64,000 nucleotides of DNA from Chionoecetes opilio. Taxonomy: Eukaryota; Arthropoda; Malacostraca; Decapoda; Majidae. Under the pieces are notes generated by a model, which ran no database searches, was not told the origin of the DNA, and saw nothing but the letters and a program-made list of their open reading frames with translations. The stretch spans positions 1-64,000 of the forward strand of contig JACEEZ010015331.1 in assembly GCA_016584305.1 (NCBI GenBank). The letters are read 5' to 3'. A program made the position numbers and the translations under genes. This document shows positions 34,980 to 45,659 of the stretch, piece by piece. The stretch's first letter is position 1, and every line of letters begins with the position of its first letter.

Positions 34980-35880
34980 AGGGGGAGGAAAATTTTTTGG
35001 TAAACAGGGGGGGGGAACCGAAAGGGAAATTTTTAAAGGGAAAAAACTGGGGGTTTTTAAAAAGGGAGAAAATTTTTACAAAAAGGGTGGTTATGGAATG
35101 GATCTCAAAACAGGTTTTTGTGTTTCGGGGCCCTGGGATTTTTAAAAAGGGGGGCTTTCAAAACGGGGAAAATTGGTGAAAGGATTTAAGGGGGGGCCCG
35201 GAAAAAGGAAACCCTGGATTTCCCCTTTTTTCCAATGTTCACTTAAAAAAGAAGGGGGGGAAAAGATCTGGGGTTCGGGTAAGGGAAGGTTTTTCCCCTT
35301 GGAAACCAAGGGGAACTAAAACGACCTAATTTTTTAAATTTAAATTTTCCAAATGGGGTTTAAAAGAAATAATTTTTTAGGTTTTTTAAAAAAAAAAGGT
35401 TTTTTTTTTATGTTTTACCAACTATAAATTCCCTTTTTCCCCGAAAGAATGGGTTGGGTAATTTAACGGGAAAATAGCCCAGAAGGACTGACCCCCAAAA
35501 AACACCCGGGATCCCGAAATTTGGGTTAAATGGGGAAAAAGTTGAGGGCTATTAAAATTTCCCCCCTGGGGGGGCGGGGGGGGAAGGGGCAAAACCAAAA
35601 ATTTTTTTTTTGTTTTAAAGGGCAAAAAGGGGGTGTTTGGTTTTAGGGATCCAGGGGGAAAAAGGGGAAAGGCGAATTTCAAAAAGGAAAAAAAAGGGGG
35701 TTTAAAAAAAATGGGGAAAGGTTCACCAAATTTGGTAAATTTTTAATGGGAAACCGGGGGCCGGGTCCCTTGGCGGGTCCTTGGGATTTTTAAAAGGACA
35801 GACCAAATTTTTAGGGGTAAAAGGGGGGAGGGATTTGAAAAGGGCCCCCGTTGGGGAACCCCCCACCCCCCCCCCCCCCC

Positions 35881-35923
<43 letters not shown>

Positions 35924-36165
35924 TGTAAAAAAACCTTTTTTCGTTTCGGGGTTTTTTTTCCCCCTTCCCGGGTCAGGTTTTCCCAAAAATTTCCCCCCAG
36001 GCCCAAAGGGTTTAAAGGGGGGGAAAGGCCCCCTTTTCCCCATGGGGGGGGGCTGCGGGTTGGGTAGGGGGGTTTCCCTTTTGGGAGGGGTTTCCGGTCC
36101 CCTTGCCCCGGGGCCCCCCGACAAGCTATTAAATTTACCAAAGGGAAACAGTAATTTTTAATGTT
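34980..36165 (+). pseudogene. CR1-like LINE plus-strand region, corrupted
   Basis: Words such as TTACAAAAAGGGTGGTTATG and GGAATGGATCTCAAAACAGG echo the plus-strand LINE tail at 36290-36340. Long poly-C/poly-T (35867-35922) is likely artefactual. Confidence 0.45.
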
Positions 36166-36500
36166 TAAAGGGATACAATAAAGGCGATGTAGGAAACGTT
36201 CTTACGGCTAGTAACCAGGGGAGAACAAGAAGTAGCGAATTCAAACTGGAAAAACGTAGATTTAAAAAATAAATAGGGAGAAATTGGTTCACAAATAGGG
36301 TGGTAAATTATTGGAATGGACTCAGTCATCAGGTAGCTAGTGCGGAGTCAATAGGGAGTTTTAAAAGGAGGCTAGACAATTTCATGAACGGGGATGAAAG
36401 GTGGGTGTAGGTAGTGTTAAGTAACAGGAACTACCACGTCTAGGTCTCACCACCTCTTGTAGCTTCCTTATTTTCTAATGTTCTTATGTTCTTATGATAG
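36166..36500 (+). pseudogene. CR1-like LINE 3' end, plus strand, clean
   Basis: Reads as the C-terminal tail: NVLTASNQG-like, then a 'FKNK.GRNWFTNRVVNYWNGLSHQ'-type block, then 'SLEFKRRLDNFMNGDERWV', a stop, TAGTGTTAAGTAACAGGAAC and the tail TTCTTATGTTCTTATG. The perfect octamer repeat supports CR1-type placement. Confidence 0.85.
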
Positions 36501-36700
36501 AAGGGGGCTTCCTCCAAGCATACTCGTCCAGTGTTCTGCGATAGGCAAGGTTTTCCATTGTGTAACCAAGCCGCTGAATTCTACAACAGCTTGACTTTCA
36601 TAATTTTCTTCATTCCTCGACATTACCATCACATCGTACAACATGAAACTACTTTTGTGTTGGCGCTTAATAAGGGAAAACAGTGATTTTTTTTTTTATG

Positions 36701-36706
36701 TTTATT
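36701..36706 (-). promoter_or_regulatory. Candidate polyadenylation signal of the protease gene
   Basis: TTTATT on the plus strand is AATAAA on the minus strand, about 225 bp beyond the protease stop. It is followed on the minus strand within four bases by an A run, so a genomic A-rich stretch is an alternative reading. Confidence 0.4.
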
Positions 36707-36928
36707 GCACACTTCTATAACTCTTGTACATCTCCTGCAGAAGGCCATGACTGGGATGCTAAGGGAAAAGTGATGCCCCAGATAGCATTGCTGCACCTTC
36801 CATGGACACCTGCAGATCACCTTGAAGAGTAGTGGTTACAAGGGGCGGTGACACGTGCCTCTGAGCGGCTATATTGCCCCGGCTGGGGGATGGCGGGGAG
36901 GGAAGGGCAGCAGGGAATGCCAAACACA

Positions 36929-38116
36929 CTACATGCAATAAGTGGCATCGGCGGTGTTTTGTTTGATCCACTCCAGGAACTTGGACACCCTGGCGTAGGC
37001 TCCGGGCTTACCTGGATCGGCGCAATTGCCAAACCCGAAGGAGGTGACACCGACCTGCACTAACTTGGTACTTTCCTTCACATAAAGAGGACCGCCGGAG
37101 TCACCTTGGCAGGTGTCCTTGCTGCCATCTTTGTATCCAGCACACACCATCCTCTCAGTGGCTCCCAGGTCCCAGCACTTAGTGTCCAAGATGGGCAACA
37201 CCACCTCCTGTAGCTCGTCCGGTTGCTTCCCGTCAGTTTTCAGATTTCCCCAGCCAGTAGCGACGCCCTTCATGCCTGCGTAGGTCTTGGAGTCGTCCTT
37301 GGGCAGACACACGGCGCGCAGCTGCTTGTTCTTGCTCAGGTCAAGCGTTTCCTTCAGCCGCAGCAGCGCCATGTCATAGTCGTTGTTCCCTTTGGGATTG
37401 TAACTGGAGTGGATGATCACTTTCTCTACGTCGACCAGCCGCGTCACACCTTTCACGTCATCAGTGTCGCTTGACATGTTGTGGTCGGCCACGCCCACTA
37501 CCAGGCCTTCATCGGACGCACGGTTGCCGGATTTGTCAAAGAAGCAGTGGGCAGCAGTCAGGGCGTACTTGTTGTTGATGATAGTTCCGCCGCACCAGTA
37601 AGACGCTTCGTCGCGTTTCTTGAGGCCCACTTGCCATGGGTACTTGTGTGCGGGCTTCACGGTGTCACCATTCACAATGCGGGTCAGGTTGGGCACTCCA
37701 CACTCACACTTGCCGTTGCTACCGCCAGGGGGCTTAGTCGGAGGCTTGGTGACTGGAGCTTTAGTAGTTTTCCAGGATCCTTCAGTCGTGGAGTCGAAGT
37801 ACAGGCTCCTTACATTGCACTCAAAGCCCGTCTTGGACGCCCAGCGATTGCTGCGGAACACTATCTCCAGCTCACTGGAATCTGCAGTGAATTTCTTGGG
37901 GCCTTGGCCGCAGAAGCGCTGCACCTCCTTGTTGCCTTGCACTATCAATAGTCGGTCCTTTTTGCATTCCTTTGACGGCTGAAGATCGAATTTGGGGCAG
38001 TGCACCTCCAGTTTGGAGTTGGCATCCTTGGAAACCAGCTTCCAGCGACAGTGTTCCTTTTTGCCGTACCTGCTGGGAAAGTTGGGGCTGCTCAGTGTCA
38101 CTTCGTCCTCCACCAC
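36929..38116 (-). CDS. CUB-trypsin-like serine protease, main exon (395 codons)
   Basis: An extracellular endopeptidase. The frame opens with GTG-GTG at 38116, directly after a minus-strand ...CTGCAG acceptor (38122-38117), so this is an internal or last exon, not a full ORF; the signal peptide exon must lie upstream. Residues about 5-105 form a CUB domain (SSPNFPSRYGKKEHCRWKL), then a Thr/Pro linker (about 115-132) and a trypsin domain. Cleavage site R146-IVNG; catalytic His190 (LTAAHC), Asp248 (NDYDMALLRL), Ser340 (CQGDSGGPL). Asp334, six residues before the serine, predicts cleavage after Arg/Lys. Cysteines at 23, 40, 51, 69, 100, 138 and 140 and the trypsin cysteines are in place. The stop is TAG. 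CUB-proteases of this shape are known from decapods in digestion, moulting or haemolymph defence; which role applies here cannot be told. Confidence 0.92.
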   Translation of the reverse strand: MVEDEVTLSSPNFPSRYGKKEHCRWKLVSKDANSKLEVHCPKFDLQPSKECKKDRLLIVQGNKEVQRFCGQGPKKFTADSSELEIVFRSNRWASKTGFECNVRSLYFDSTTEGSWKTTKAPVTKPPTKPPGGSNGKCECGVPNLTRIVNGDTVKPAHKYPWQVGLKKRDEASYWCGGTIINNKYALTAAHCFFDKSGNRASDEGLVVGVADHNMSSDTDDVKGVTRLVDVEKVIIHSSYNPKGNNDYDMALLRLKETLDLSKNKQLRAVCLPKDDSKTYAGMKGVATGWGNLKTDGKQPDELQEVVLPILDTKCWDLGATERMVCAGYKDGSKDTCQGDSGGPLYVKESTKLVQVGVTSFGFGNCADPGKPGAYARVSKFLEWIKQNTADATYCM

Positions 38117-39497
38117 CTGCAGGATGCAAAGTCATCATTCTCTGGGCGACCCAAGGGAGTCACCAGCCATGGTACATATAAAGAAAATCACTATTCTTCC
38201 CTTCACAAACCCCTTATACTCTCCACTAAAGCTAGCTAATATGTAGATCTCCTTTAAGTTCCCTGTAAAAGGCACTGGCTGGAGTTCTCACCAGCCGCCT
38301 GTGACGAGTCAGCTACCTTACTATAATAGTTCTCAACCTTACCTCCTATGGATGGCAGCCTCCAGAAGGGTGGTGTTCAGTGGCATACCGAGGGGGATGC
38401 CATGTGGCCATCTCTCCCCCCCCCCCTTGCAAATCGAAATTACAGATATAAGCTAAAACAATATTTCCTCAAATAACATTAAAATAAAACTTTCTCAGAT
38501 TACTTAAATTCCCCATACTACATATACTGACAACAACAACAAGATTAAATTTAGCTTAAACAATGCAGATCTTAATTAACTGCTTATGTATTATACTCGT
38601 TAGTATCTCAAAAATATCAGTTTTCTTATTTTATCCACTGCCTGCTATAAGAACTGCTCATCAGCTTAATTTGTTTTAACTGAATTATCAGTAAGAAAAA
38701 GGATGTTGGGTATGTCTTGTCTTTAACTGTTTTTAAATACAATGAGACTAATACAGTGATGAAATTATACTAATTTATAATGTTATACTTATTAGTTTAT
38801 TACAGCTGTAAAATTGTTTGATCGATATGTGAGCGTTTGAATTTTAGTAGTATAACGTTATTAGAGAGACTTAACCATAACTCAGCGGCACAAAGTACTT
38901 AAAAATGACTAGAATATGCTGTATTTTTGTCGTATACCCATTCCATATTATCATATAGCCTTCAAACGATCATAAACTTGGCACGAACCATCTGTACAGG
39001 CTCGGTGCGCTCGCCAAAGTGCACACGAGAAGGGAACGAATGAAGATAGCACACGAAACAAACATTTTTTTCTCTTTGATACAAGTCATGAAAAAAGCAG
39101 GTCCTTTTAATACGTGTGGAGGAAAATAAGACGCTCGATACAACTCGTATCTCCTTAAGTACTCATAAACCACCTGAGTATCCGAAGCCCAACTCCTGAA
39201 AGCCTGGTAGACTGATTTATTCATCTGTGTGATCTAATGAACATAAATACCACTGGGTAGGTGATGGGGGTCGAGCATGCGAGTCAATGCCATCCTATAT
39301 ATGTAACCTATACCTGTGTGTCTGCTGATCCACCTGGCTTCACTAGGGAAGGACAAACACGAATTAGTTACCAGTTGTCCGCCACACTGAGAGGATGCCT
39401 CGTTCTCTCGCACCACGGCCAAGCCTTGCACGGAGGCCAACATCTGCCAAGGGAGGAAACATTGACTGGCGGGAGTTAGGATGATCTCGTTCACACA

Positions 39498-39540
<43 letters not shown>
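38117..39540. other. Presumed intron or 5' flank of the protease gene
   Basis: Begins at the splice acceptor. A CAGTGGCATACCGAGGGGG word at about 38379 resembles the end of the hAT-like MITE at 19310. No upstream signal-peptide exon could be picked out. (CA)n at about 39490-39539. Confidence 0.4.
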
Positions 39541-39541
<1 letters not shown>

Positions 39542-40115
39542 GTCCGATGGTCAAGTGGATAGCGCGCTGGCCTGCCATTCTGTGGTAGCCGGTTCGAATC
39601 CTCACTGCTCCCGGGGATTTTTCGCTGACAAATTCGGGCGGTTACTGTCCCCCTTGAACAAGGGGATGGGGGTGTGTGGTGTGTGAGGTCCCAGGTTTTT
39701 CAGGAAATCTAGTTTTTTTCGGACATATCTAGAGATTGGAGATCTCTTTCTAGAGATTTCTAGAAGATTACTTTTTGTTTTATTCTAAAAAGGGAAATAT
39801 ACAATATTTCATGATTAAATTTCATGTTAATCATGAATGACTGAATACATATAAATGTGTGTGTATTTAAAATGTATTTACAAATGTATTTCAATACAAT
39901 TGATGTATTTAGTATTTAGTATTTAAATACATTCGTAAAATGTATTTAGTATTTAGTATTTAAATACATTCAAAGTATTTAGTGCCCTGCTCTGCCTGCA
40001 GTGAATGGGTACCGACCGGGTGGTAGCCGGGGGTTTGTGACCCACCTCCCGGGGTGGTGGCTTCGGCCAACACTAAGAACTAAGGATGAATGAAAAAATG
40101 TAGCAATGGAGACGG
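39541..40115 (+). repeat. Second tRNA-headed SINE family, split by a hAT-like insertion
   Basis: A-box-like TGGTCAAGTGG (39548-39558) and B-box GGTTCGAATCC (39591-39601). The body GCTGACAAATTCGGGCGG, AAGGGGATGGGGGTGTGTGG continues after the insert with CAGTGAATGGGTACCGACCG and GGGGTGGTGGCTTCGGCC. It differs from the 20757 family in head and body. Confidence 0.75.
39687..39985 (-). mobile_element. hAT-like ATTTAAATAC element, truncated copy
   Basis: Built from GTATTTAGTATTTAAATACA repeats, with a right end AGTGCCCTGCTCTG resembling the CAGAGCTGGGCACT end of 48283-48808 in reverse. It interrupts the SINE at 39541-40115. The left terminal repeat is not recognisable. Confidence 0.6.
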
Positions 40116-40163
40116 GGCCATACGAGTTTAGCTCAGGCCCTGTAAAATACAACTAGATGATGA

Positions 40164-40273
<110 letters not shown>

Positions 40274-40499
40274 TAGCTACTATGGAATATATATTGAAAA
40301 TCCAGTAGTGAACAAACTTATTAGCGATACGAACAAGCAAGAAATAAATACACTGCGATCAGAAGGGAAGGTTACATAACTTCTTTAAAGAGACATTATA
40401 GATAAAAATAATGACTAATAACCTCTTTTACATTTATATGAAAAAAACTAAGGTAAGATCAAAGAAAAGGAACAGCATATAGCCTAGTCATATTTATGA

Positions 40500-41150
40500 T
40501 GGTAAGAACTATACTAAAGAGGAAGAAATTTGAAGTTCTGAATATAGGTTTCCATTCAGCATTCACTAAAGAAGGACCATTTGTAATGAATGAAAATATA
40601 CCAGCAACACCACCTAGACTAAGGCATTCATCTCGACATAGGGAAACTAAACGAAAACATTTTTGGATAAACCGAAAAGCAGATGAACGACATGAAATAC
40701 CCAATTGAGTGTTGAGAGAATATGGTAAGGAATTACGCGAACCCTTGCAAAGGATAATCAAAAGTCTTTAAATATCGGCAACTTACCAGAAGAATGGTAA
40801 AAGGCAAACACGATCCCTCTACACGAGTTGTACTAGGAATTGATTTCATCCTTTTATCCCATTGATCTACAGACCATAATTAGGATTGTGGGTAAAATAA
40901 TAAAAGAAAAATTTAGAAAAAATACTGAGTAGACCACTAGCAAAAGTATGAAATGTTCACAGAAAGACAGTTTGGGCTTAGCAAAGGAAAATCATGTGTA
41001 ATAAATCTCTAAAGTTACTATTACAGAGTAGAAGAAACACTGTAAGAAAGAAAAAGATGGGCGGATGGTATATTATGGTTGACATGTTCCTAGACTATAT
41101 TAAACATTGCAGCAAAGATGTAGAAAATTTTTGTCATCTAGGTTACTGTT
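40500..41150 (+). pseudogene. Degraded CR1-like reverse transcriptase
   Basis: Across frames the plus strand reads FEVLNIGFHS.FTKEGPF, then GNLPEEWKKA-like, then IPLHKSC and RQFGLSKGKSCV, corresponding to the 'LP.eWK.A.v.PihKkG' and 'QfGFr.g.sc' blocks of non-LTR reverse transcriptase. Many stops and shifts. It ends at the CT microsatellite. Confidence 0.65.
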
Positions 41151-41212
41151 GCCAGCAGTCATCTGTCATGAGGACCAGCCCCCCCCAGAGATATAGCAGA
41201 TTAAGATTAAGA

Positions 41213-41551
<339 letters not shown>

Positions 41552-42231
41552 ACTTACCAAGAAGCAACAGGACACAGCCAGGAGCCCATGGTTGACTACT
41601 TGCAGAGCTTGACTGACTTATCTCTTCCCTGACTCACTATTATATACACGACGACGAGGAAGAGAATGTGGGAGTGGGAGATTAGGTAAAAAAAATTAGT
41701 ATGATGGTTAGCAACAGTTTATTGCTTCTATGAAAAAGTTATTAAAGGTAATGCATGAAGAGTAGCACAGGTGGTTGAACTATTAAGGTAATAACACCCC
41801 ACAAAGGAATGCAAGGTGTGAATATGTTACTTATACCTGTGAATACCAACGAGAAATTAATCGTAATCAAACCAATAATTTTCCCTTTAAGGTCTCGTCA
41901 ATTGGCAGTTTATCTATGACCTCGAGTTCTTTTCACGAAACTCACTATCTACTTGAGGTGATTAGAGATGAAATAGCCCTTTTTTGCGGTCTAAAGGGGA
42001 GGGTGTGATTGCGCGTGTGGGATTACCCGGTCCTTTCACGTCTCAATGAACATTTATCGTAAACAAATTAAATATGGCATCTTTCGGGGGAAAATTGGTG
42101 TGAATTAGAACATTTCCGCAGCTGTCATGTGTGTAGATTGCAGTGATTTAGGTACGATTTTCCTTCAAATTCAAATTCAAATTCAGAGAAGTTTATTGCC
42201 ATCAGAAAAAAATATGCGTTTATATAAACAC
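41552..42231. other. Non-genic stretch
   Basis: No gene or known repeat recognised; AATTCAAATTCAAATTC at about 42166-42184 is a short tandem. Confidence 0.5.
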
Positions 42232-42691
42232 TAGCCGCAAAGCCGCCCTCCGGGCGGACTTTTTGCCTAGCTCCTGCGGAGGGCTATTGGTGGACCTTCG
42301 GCCCACCACCTGTGTTTGGTGGGCCTTCGGCCCACCAAACACAGACTCTCCAGATAACCCCTTCTAACTTTCCTGAAATCATGGATGTAGAAATGTATGT
42401 ATTAACGCCAACCCATTCACATCACCCCCAACCCATTCACTCACCCATTACCCATCACCCCCCACCCATTAACTCACCCATTACCCATCACCCCCCACCC
42501 ATTCACTCACTCATTACCCATCACCACACACCCATTCACTCACCCATTACCCATCACCCCCCATCTATTCCCTCACCCATCACCCATCACCCCCCACCCA
42601 TTCACTCACCCATCACCCCACACCCATTACCCATCACCCCACCCATTCACTCACCCATTACCCATCACCCTACATCAAGGCTTCCTCAATT
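42232..42691 (+). mobile_element. Composite repeat, left part with hairpin array
   Basis: Starts ACTAGCCGCAAAGCCGCCCT; then hairpins CCGCCCTCCGGGCGG, GTGTTTGGTGGGCC-TTCG-mirror, the 70-bp module (42340-42409), and about eight ACCCATTCACTCACCCATTA-type units. It ends in CTTCCTCAATT at the nested TIR elements. Confidence 0.85.
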
Positions 42692-43520
42692 AGAGAACTA
42701 ACTCGAGAAATCCAGGTCGCTGCAGTTTTTATCAAAGTGTATCGTTATGGCTCGACTAAATTCAAAATAATGCGAAAAAACAGTGATGCCGCATCTCAAA
42801 TACCAAAAAACTATCCTGGTCTTCTGTTGTTCAATAATTGTATGGATGGATCGCCATACGATGGAAGGTTCGCTTATAATACACATTAATGCAAATTAAC
42901 TCGCACTCGAGTAGCAAACTAAATATTTGTATTTACATGTATATTGTGGCTTTAAACTTGGGTGATGTTCACACTGTTTTAAGACATTTACTGCTGCGTC
43001 TGGCAACGCTTGTCAAATACAATAGTCAAATGTCCTTAGAACACGAGAATAAAGAATGCCAAATGGCTTTATATGCAACACATGTAGGTTATAATTGTGG
43101 AGGCTACACGCCGCAAGGCGGGCTCGGGCGGGGATATTGTGGCGTGAGATCCTGAATCGAGGGACTATTGGTACTTCACGCGTCCGACTCTTGCTTTCGC
43201 AGGCTCTATCGATGTACCAATAATACAGGACTCTCGACTGCCTCGTTCTAACTTTCCTAAACATCGTGATTGACATGTATATATATAAGCAACCATTTAC
43301 CTCGCACCCCAACTATAACTACCTGTATTGGTTAATACACATGTTTTCAGACTCAGCTTCCTATACCAATTATACCATTACATCAAGAACATCTTCTAAA
43401 ATATACTTTTTGTTTAAGTGCCAGTGAACTACGCCCATATTTTCTTCACAGTTGACCACACTTTCCACCAACATGTGAGTAACAACTGCCAGCGACCCCG
43501 CATCTCGAGTTGCACGTCAC
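42692..43520 (+). mobile_element. Nested TIR transposon, copy 2 (decayed)
   Basis: AGAGAACTAACTCGAGAAAT on the left to GCCAGCGACCCCGCATCTCG on the right, colinear with 55839-56714 (TTCACACTGTTTTAAGACA, GTAGGTTATAATTGTGGAGG, AACTTTCC). The right flank still shows CTAATT. Confidence 0.75.
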
Positions 43521-44323
43521 CTAATTACAAGACCTGACATCACTCGAGAAGCCATGGTCCTGCAGTTTCACCTCACAGGTTGGTCTACTGTTGACCTTGC
43601 TACCGCGACTACATTTTATCAAACATTATTCGCCATCAACCCCCATCTGATGCACCTGCACCATACCATCACACATTCATCTGTGTCCTACTACCATTAT
43701 ACTGGATCACATTCATTACGATGGCAACAGTTACCATATAGCAATTAAGGAAATTATCCCTCGAGTTAGCAAAGCTAATATTTTTTTACATGTATGATCG
43801 TGGCATTGTAAAATTGGGTGATGGTCACACTGTGTTTTCTAAGACGTCTGCTGCGACTGGAAATTTTTCAAAATAAAGATCAATCTTCGGAAACGATAAA
43901 TATAGAATGCCGAAATCGCTGTGCTGGAAATGTATTAAATGGAGGCGACACGTTCCGGGCGGTGGTGGCGGGAGTTGTGCGGGGAGATGAATCAAACATT
44001 GCTTCACGCGTCGACGATTGACTTCGCTTCTATCTGATGATACACAATAATAGAAATATGACTGCCTCAGGTAGAAACTTCTAAACATACGTTATTGATT
44101 ATAATACATGAGTAACATTTCCTCGCCTCTCAATAAACCTATGGTTATGGTAAATGCATGTTCACAACTCAGGTTCTATACAATATACAGTATAGAGAAT
44201 CGTTCTTACAATTAACTTTGTGTTTTAAGTGCAGTGAATAAGCATATTTTTCTTTCAGTTGACAATTTTCAACAATGGAGTTAAAATGCAGCGACATGGC
44301 ATTTCGAGTTGCAGTTCTCGGTT
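43521..44323 (+). mobile_element. Nested TIR transposon, copy 3, tandem to copy 2 (decayed)
   Basis: ACTCGAGAAGCCATGGTCCT, CAGGTTGGTCTACTGT and the same interior order, ending GCATTTCGAGTTGCAGTTCT then GTTAATTCTG, which is the host flank. It is in head-to-tail tandem with copy 2 and is independently decayed. Confidence 0.7.
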
Positions 44324-44552
44324 AATTCTGCAAGCCCACTTTTCAGATATCGCTATGGCTGCTAAAAAAATAAAAAAATAAAGTGATCGGTCTCTCTAGT
44401 GAGCTAAAACCTTCCTGGTACGTTCAAATGTGGTAATGATGGGATTCCGCCACGGGGCGAACTATTACCTCACTCACACACGACCACACCTACCACATTT
44501 CACACCACCACACAACACAACAACAACACACACACAACACTCGCTATATATT
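44324..44552 (+). mobile_element. Composite repeat, right part (decayed)
   Basis: CCACTTTTCAGATATCGCTA, an A-run, AAAGTGATCGG, GGGATTCCGCCACGG, CA-rich DNA, then TCGCTATATATTATGATAGA, a mutated version of the usual end. Confidence 0.7.
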
Positions 44553-44671
44553 ATGATAGAAGTCTTTAACCTGTGGCGTAATGTAGCATTTTACAGCCCT
44601 TTAAGTATAAATAGTTATATTCTTTGTATTACTTATCATGTACATCTGTAAAGTACAAACTGATTTTAGTA

Positions 44672-45333
44672 CTACGCAAAGCCGCCTCGGCGACTTTGGC
44701 AGTCTGCGGAGGTAACTGGTAGCCTTCGGCACCTGTGTTTGGTGGCCACCAATACCGACCTCAGATAGCCTTTAACTCGAAATCAGGATTAGAATGATGT
44801 ATTACCCAACCATTCATCACCCCACCTCATCACCATACATCACCCACCATTCGTCCTTATACATCACCCCACATTCACTCACCTTCCTCCCCACCTGTAC
44901 TCACCTTCATACCCCCTTCACTCAGCCATTACCCATGGAACCACCATCACACTACCCATCCCCACCATTCCTACTTACCTCCACCACCATTCACGTCACA
45001 TTACCATCACCCACCCATTATCACATCCATCACACCCCACCCATTCACGTAACCTTACCCATACCCATCATTCCTCACCAACCTCACCCCCACCATTCCT
45101 CACCACACTCACACCCATTACCATCACCCACCAGTTACTCCCCAGTTACCTACCCTCTCAGTTCCAATTCTCGCAACCCACTTTTTTTCACAATTATCGC
45201 TAATAGGCTGCTAAAAAAAAAAAAAAAAAGTGATCGGATCATCTCATAAGTGGGCTTAAAACCTTCCCCTGGTCAACCTGGTTCCAAAAATGTGATATAT
45301 GATGGGATTCCGCCACGGGGGGCGGAACCTATA

Positions 45334-45385
<52 letters not shown>

Positions 45386-45424
45386 ACACACACACACACA
45401 CACTTTCGCTTATATTATTATAGA
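44672..45424 (+). mobile_element. Composite repeat, further copy without nested TIR element
   Basis: A decayed left end (CGCAAAGCCGCCTCGGCG, GGTAGCCTTCGGCACCTGTG), decayed ACCCATTCA units, then a well preserved right part: CTCGCAACCCACTTTTTTTC, AAGTGATCGGATC, (CA)n at about 45335-45402 and TTCGCTTATATTATTATAGA. The left-to-right decay gradient is marked. Confidence 0.75.
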
Positions 45425-45659
45425 TTAATTACATATACAGGATATAAATAAATTACGCAAATAGTCGAAAATATCATACAGGCAATTTAGAGCAATGGAC
45501 ACTCATACATACATATTCATGCAGAAACACTAACTCATACCCTCATACCTTCACATAATACATATGAATCATGTACATGATTATATATAAACATCTATAT
45601 ACATATTTCCCACTTAGGTGTTCTCGCATATACACTTTTGAACGAAACTTCAACACCGA

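Larger units (their letters stand above)
26570..36165. other. Corrupted sequence block (homopolymer-stretched, error-rich)
   Basis: It starts one base after an N. The sequence is full of AAAA, TTTT, CCCC and GGGG runs and broken words. From about 26860 to 32640 it follows 20510-25837 in order and orientation with frequent substitutions and homopolymer insertions: the same CA tract, TIR, SINE, GCTCGAA minisatellite, CR1-like LINE, SINE, TTAA MITE and LINE. The 256-bp repeat is absent. 32940-34900 is another degraded minus-strand LINE copy and 34980-36165 a degraded plus-strand one. Random damage this uniform across unrelated repeats points to uncorrected read sequence rather than biological decay. 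No ORF inside should be believed. Confidence 0.85.

Noticed and set aside
26862..36161. Frames of 60-158 codons in the corrupted block
   Set aside because: Sequence is homopolymer-stretched; frames are not real, including poly-Lys, poly-Phe and Pro/Gly-rich ones.
37223..38246. Plus-strand frames up to 156 codons opposite the protease exon
   Set aside because: Shadow frames of the serine protease exon.
39541..39605. tRNA gene
   Set aside because: tRNA-like head of a SINE, continued by a repeat body and interrupted by a hAT-like insertion.
42409..42680. CRISPR-like array of ACCCATTCACTCACCCATTA units
   Set aside because: Units are tandem without unique spacers, inside a eukaryotic mobile repeat.
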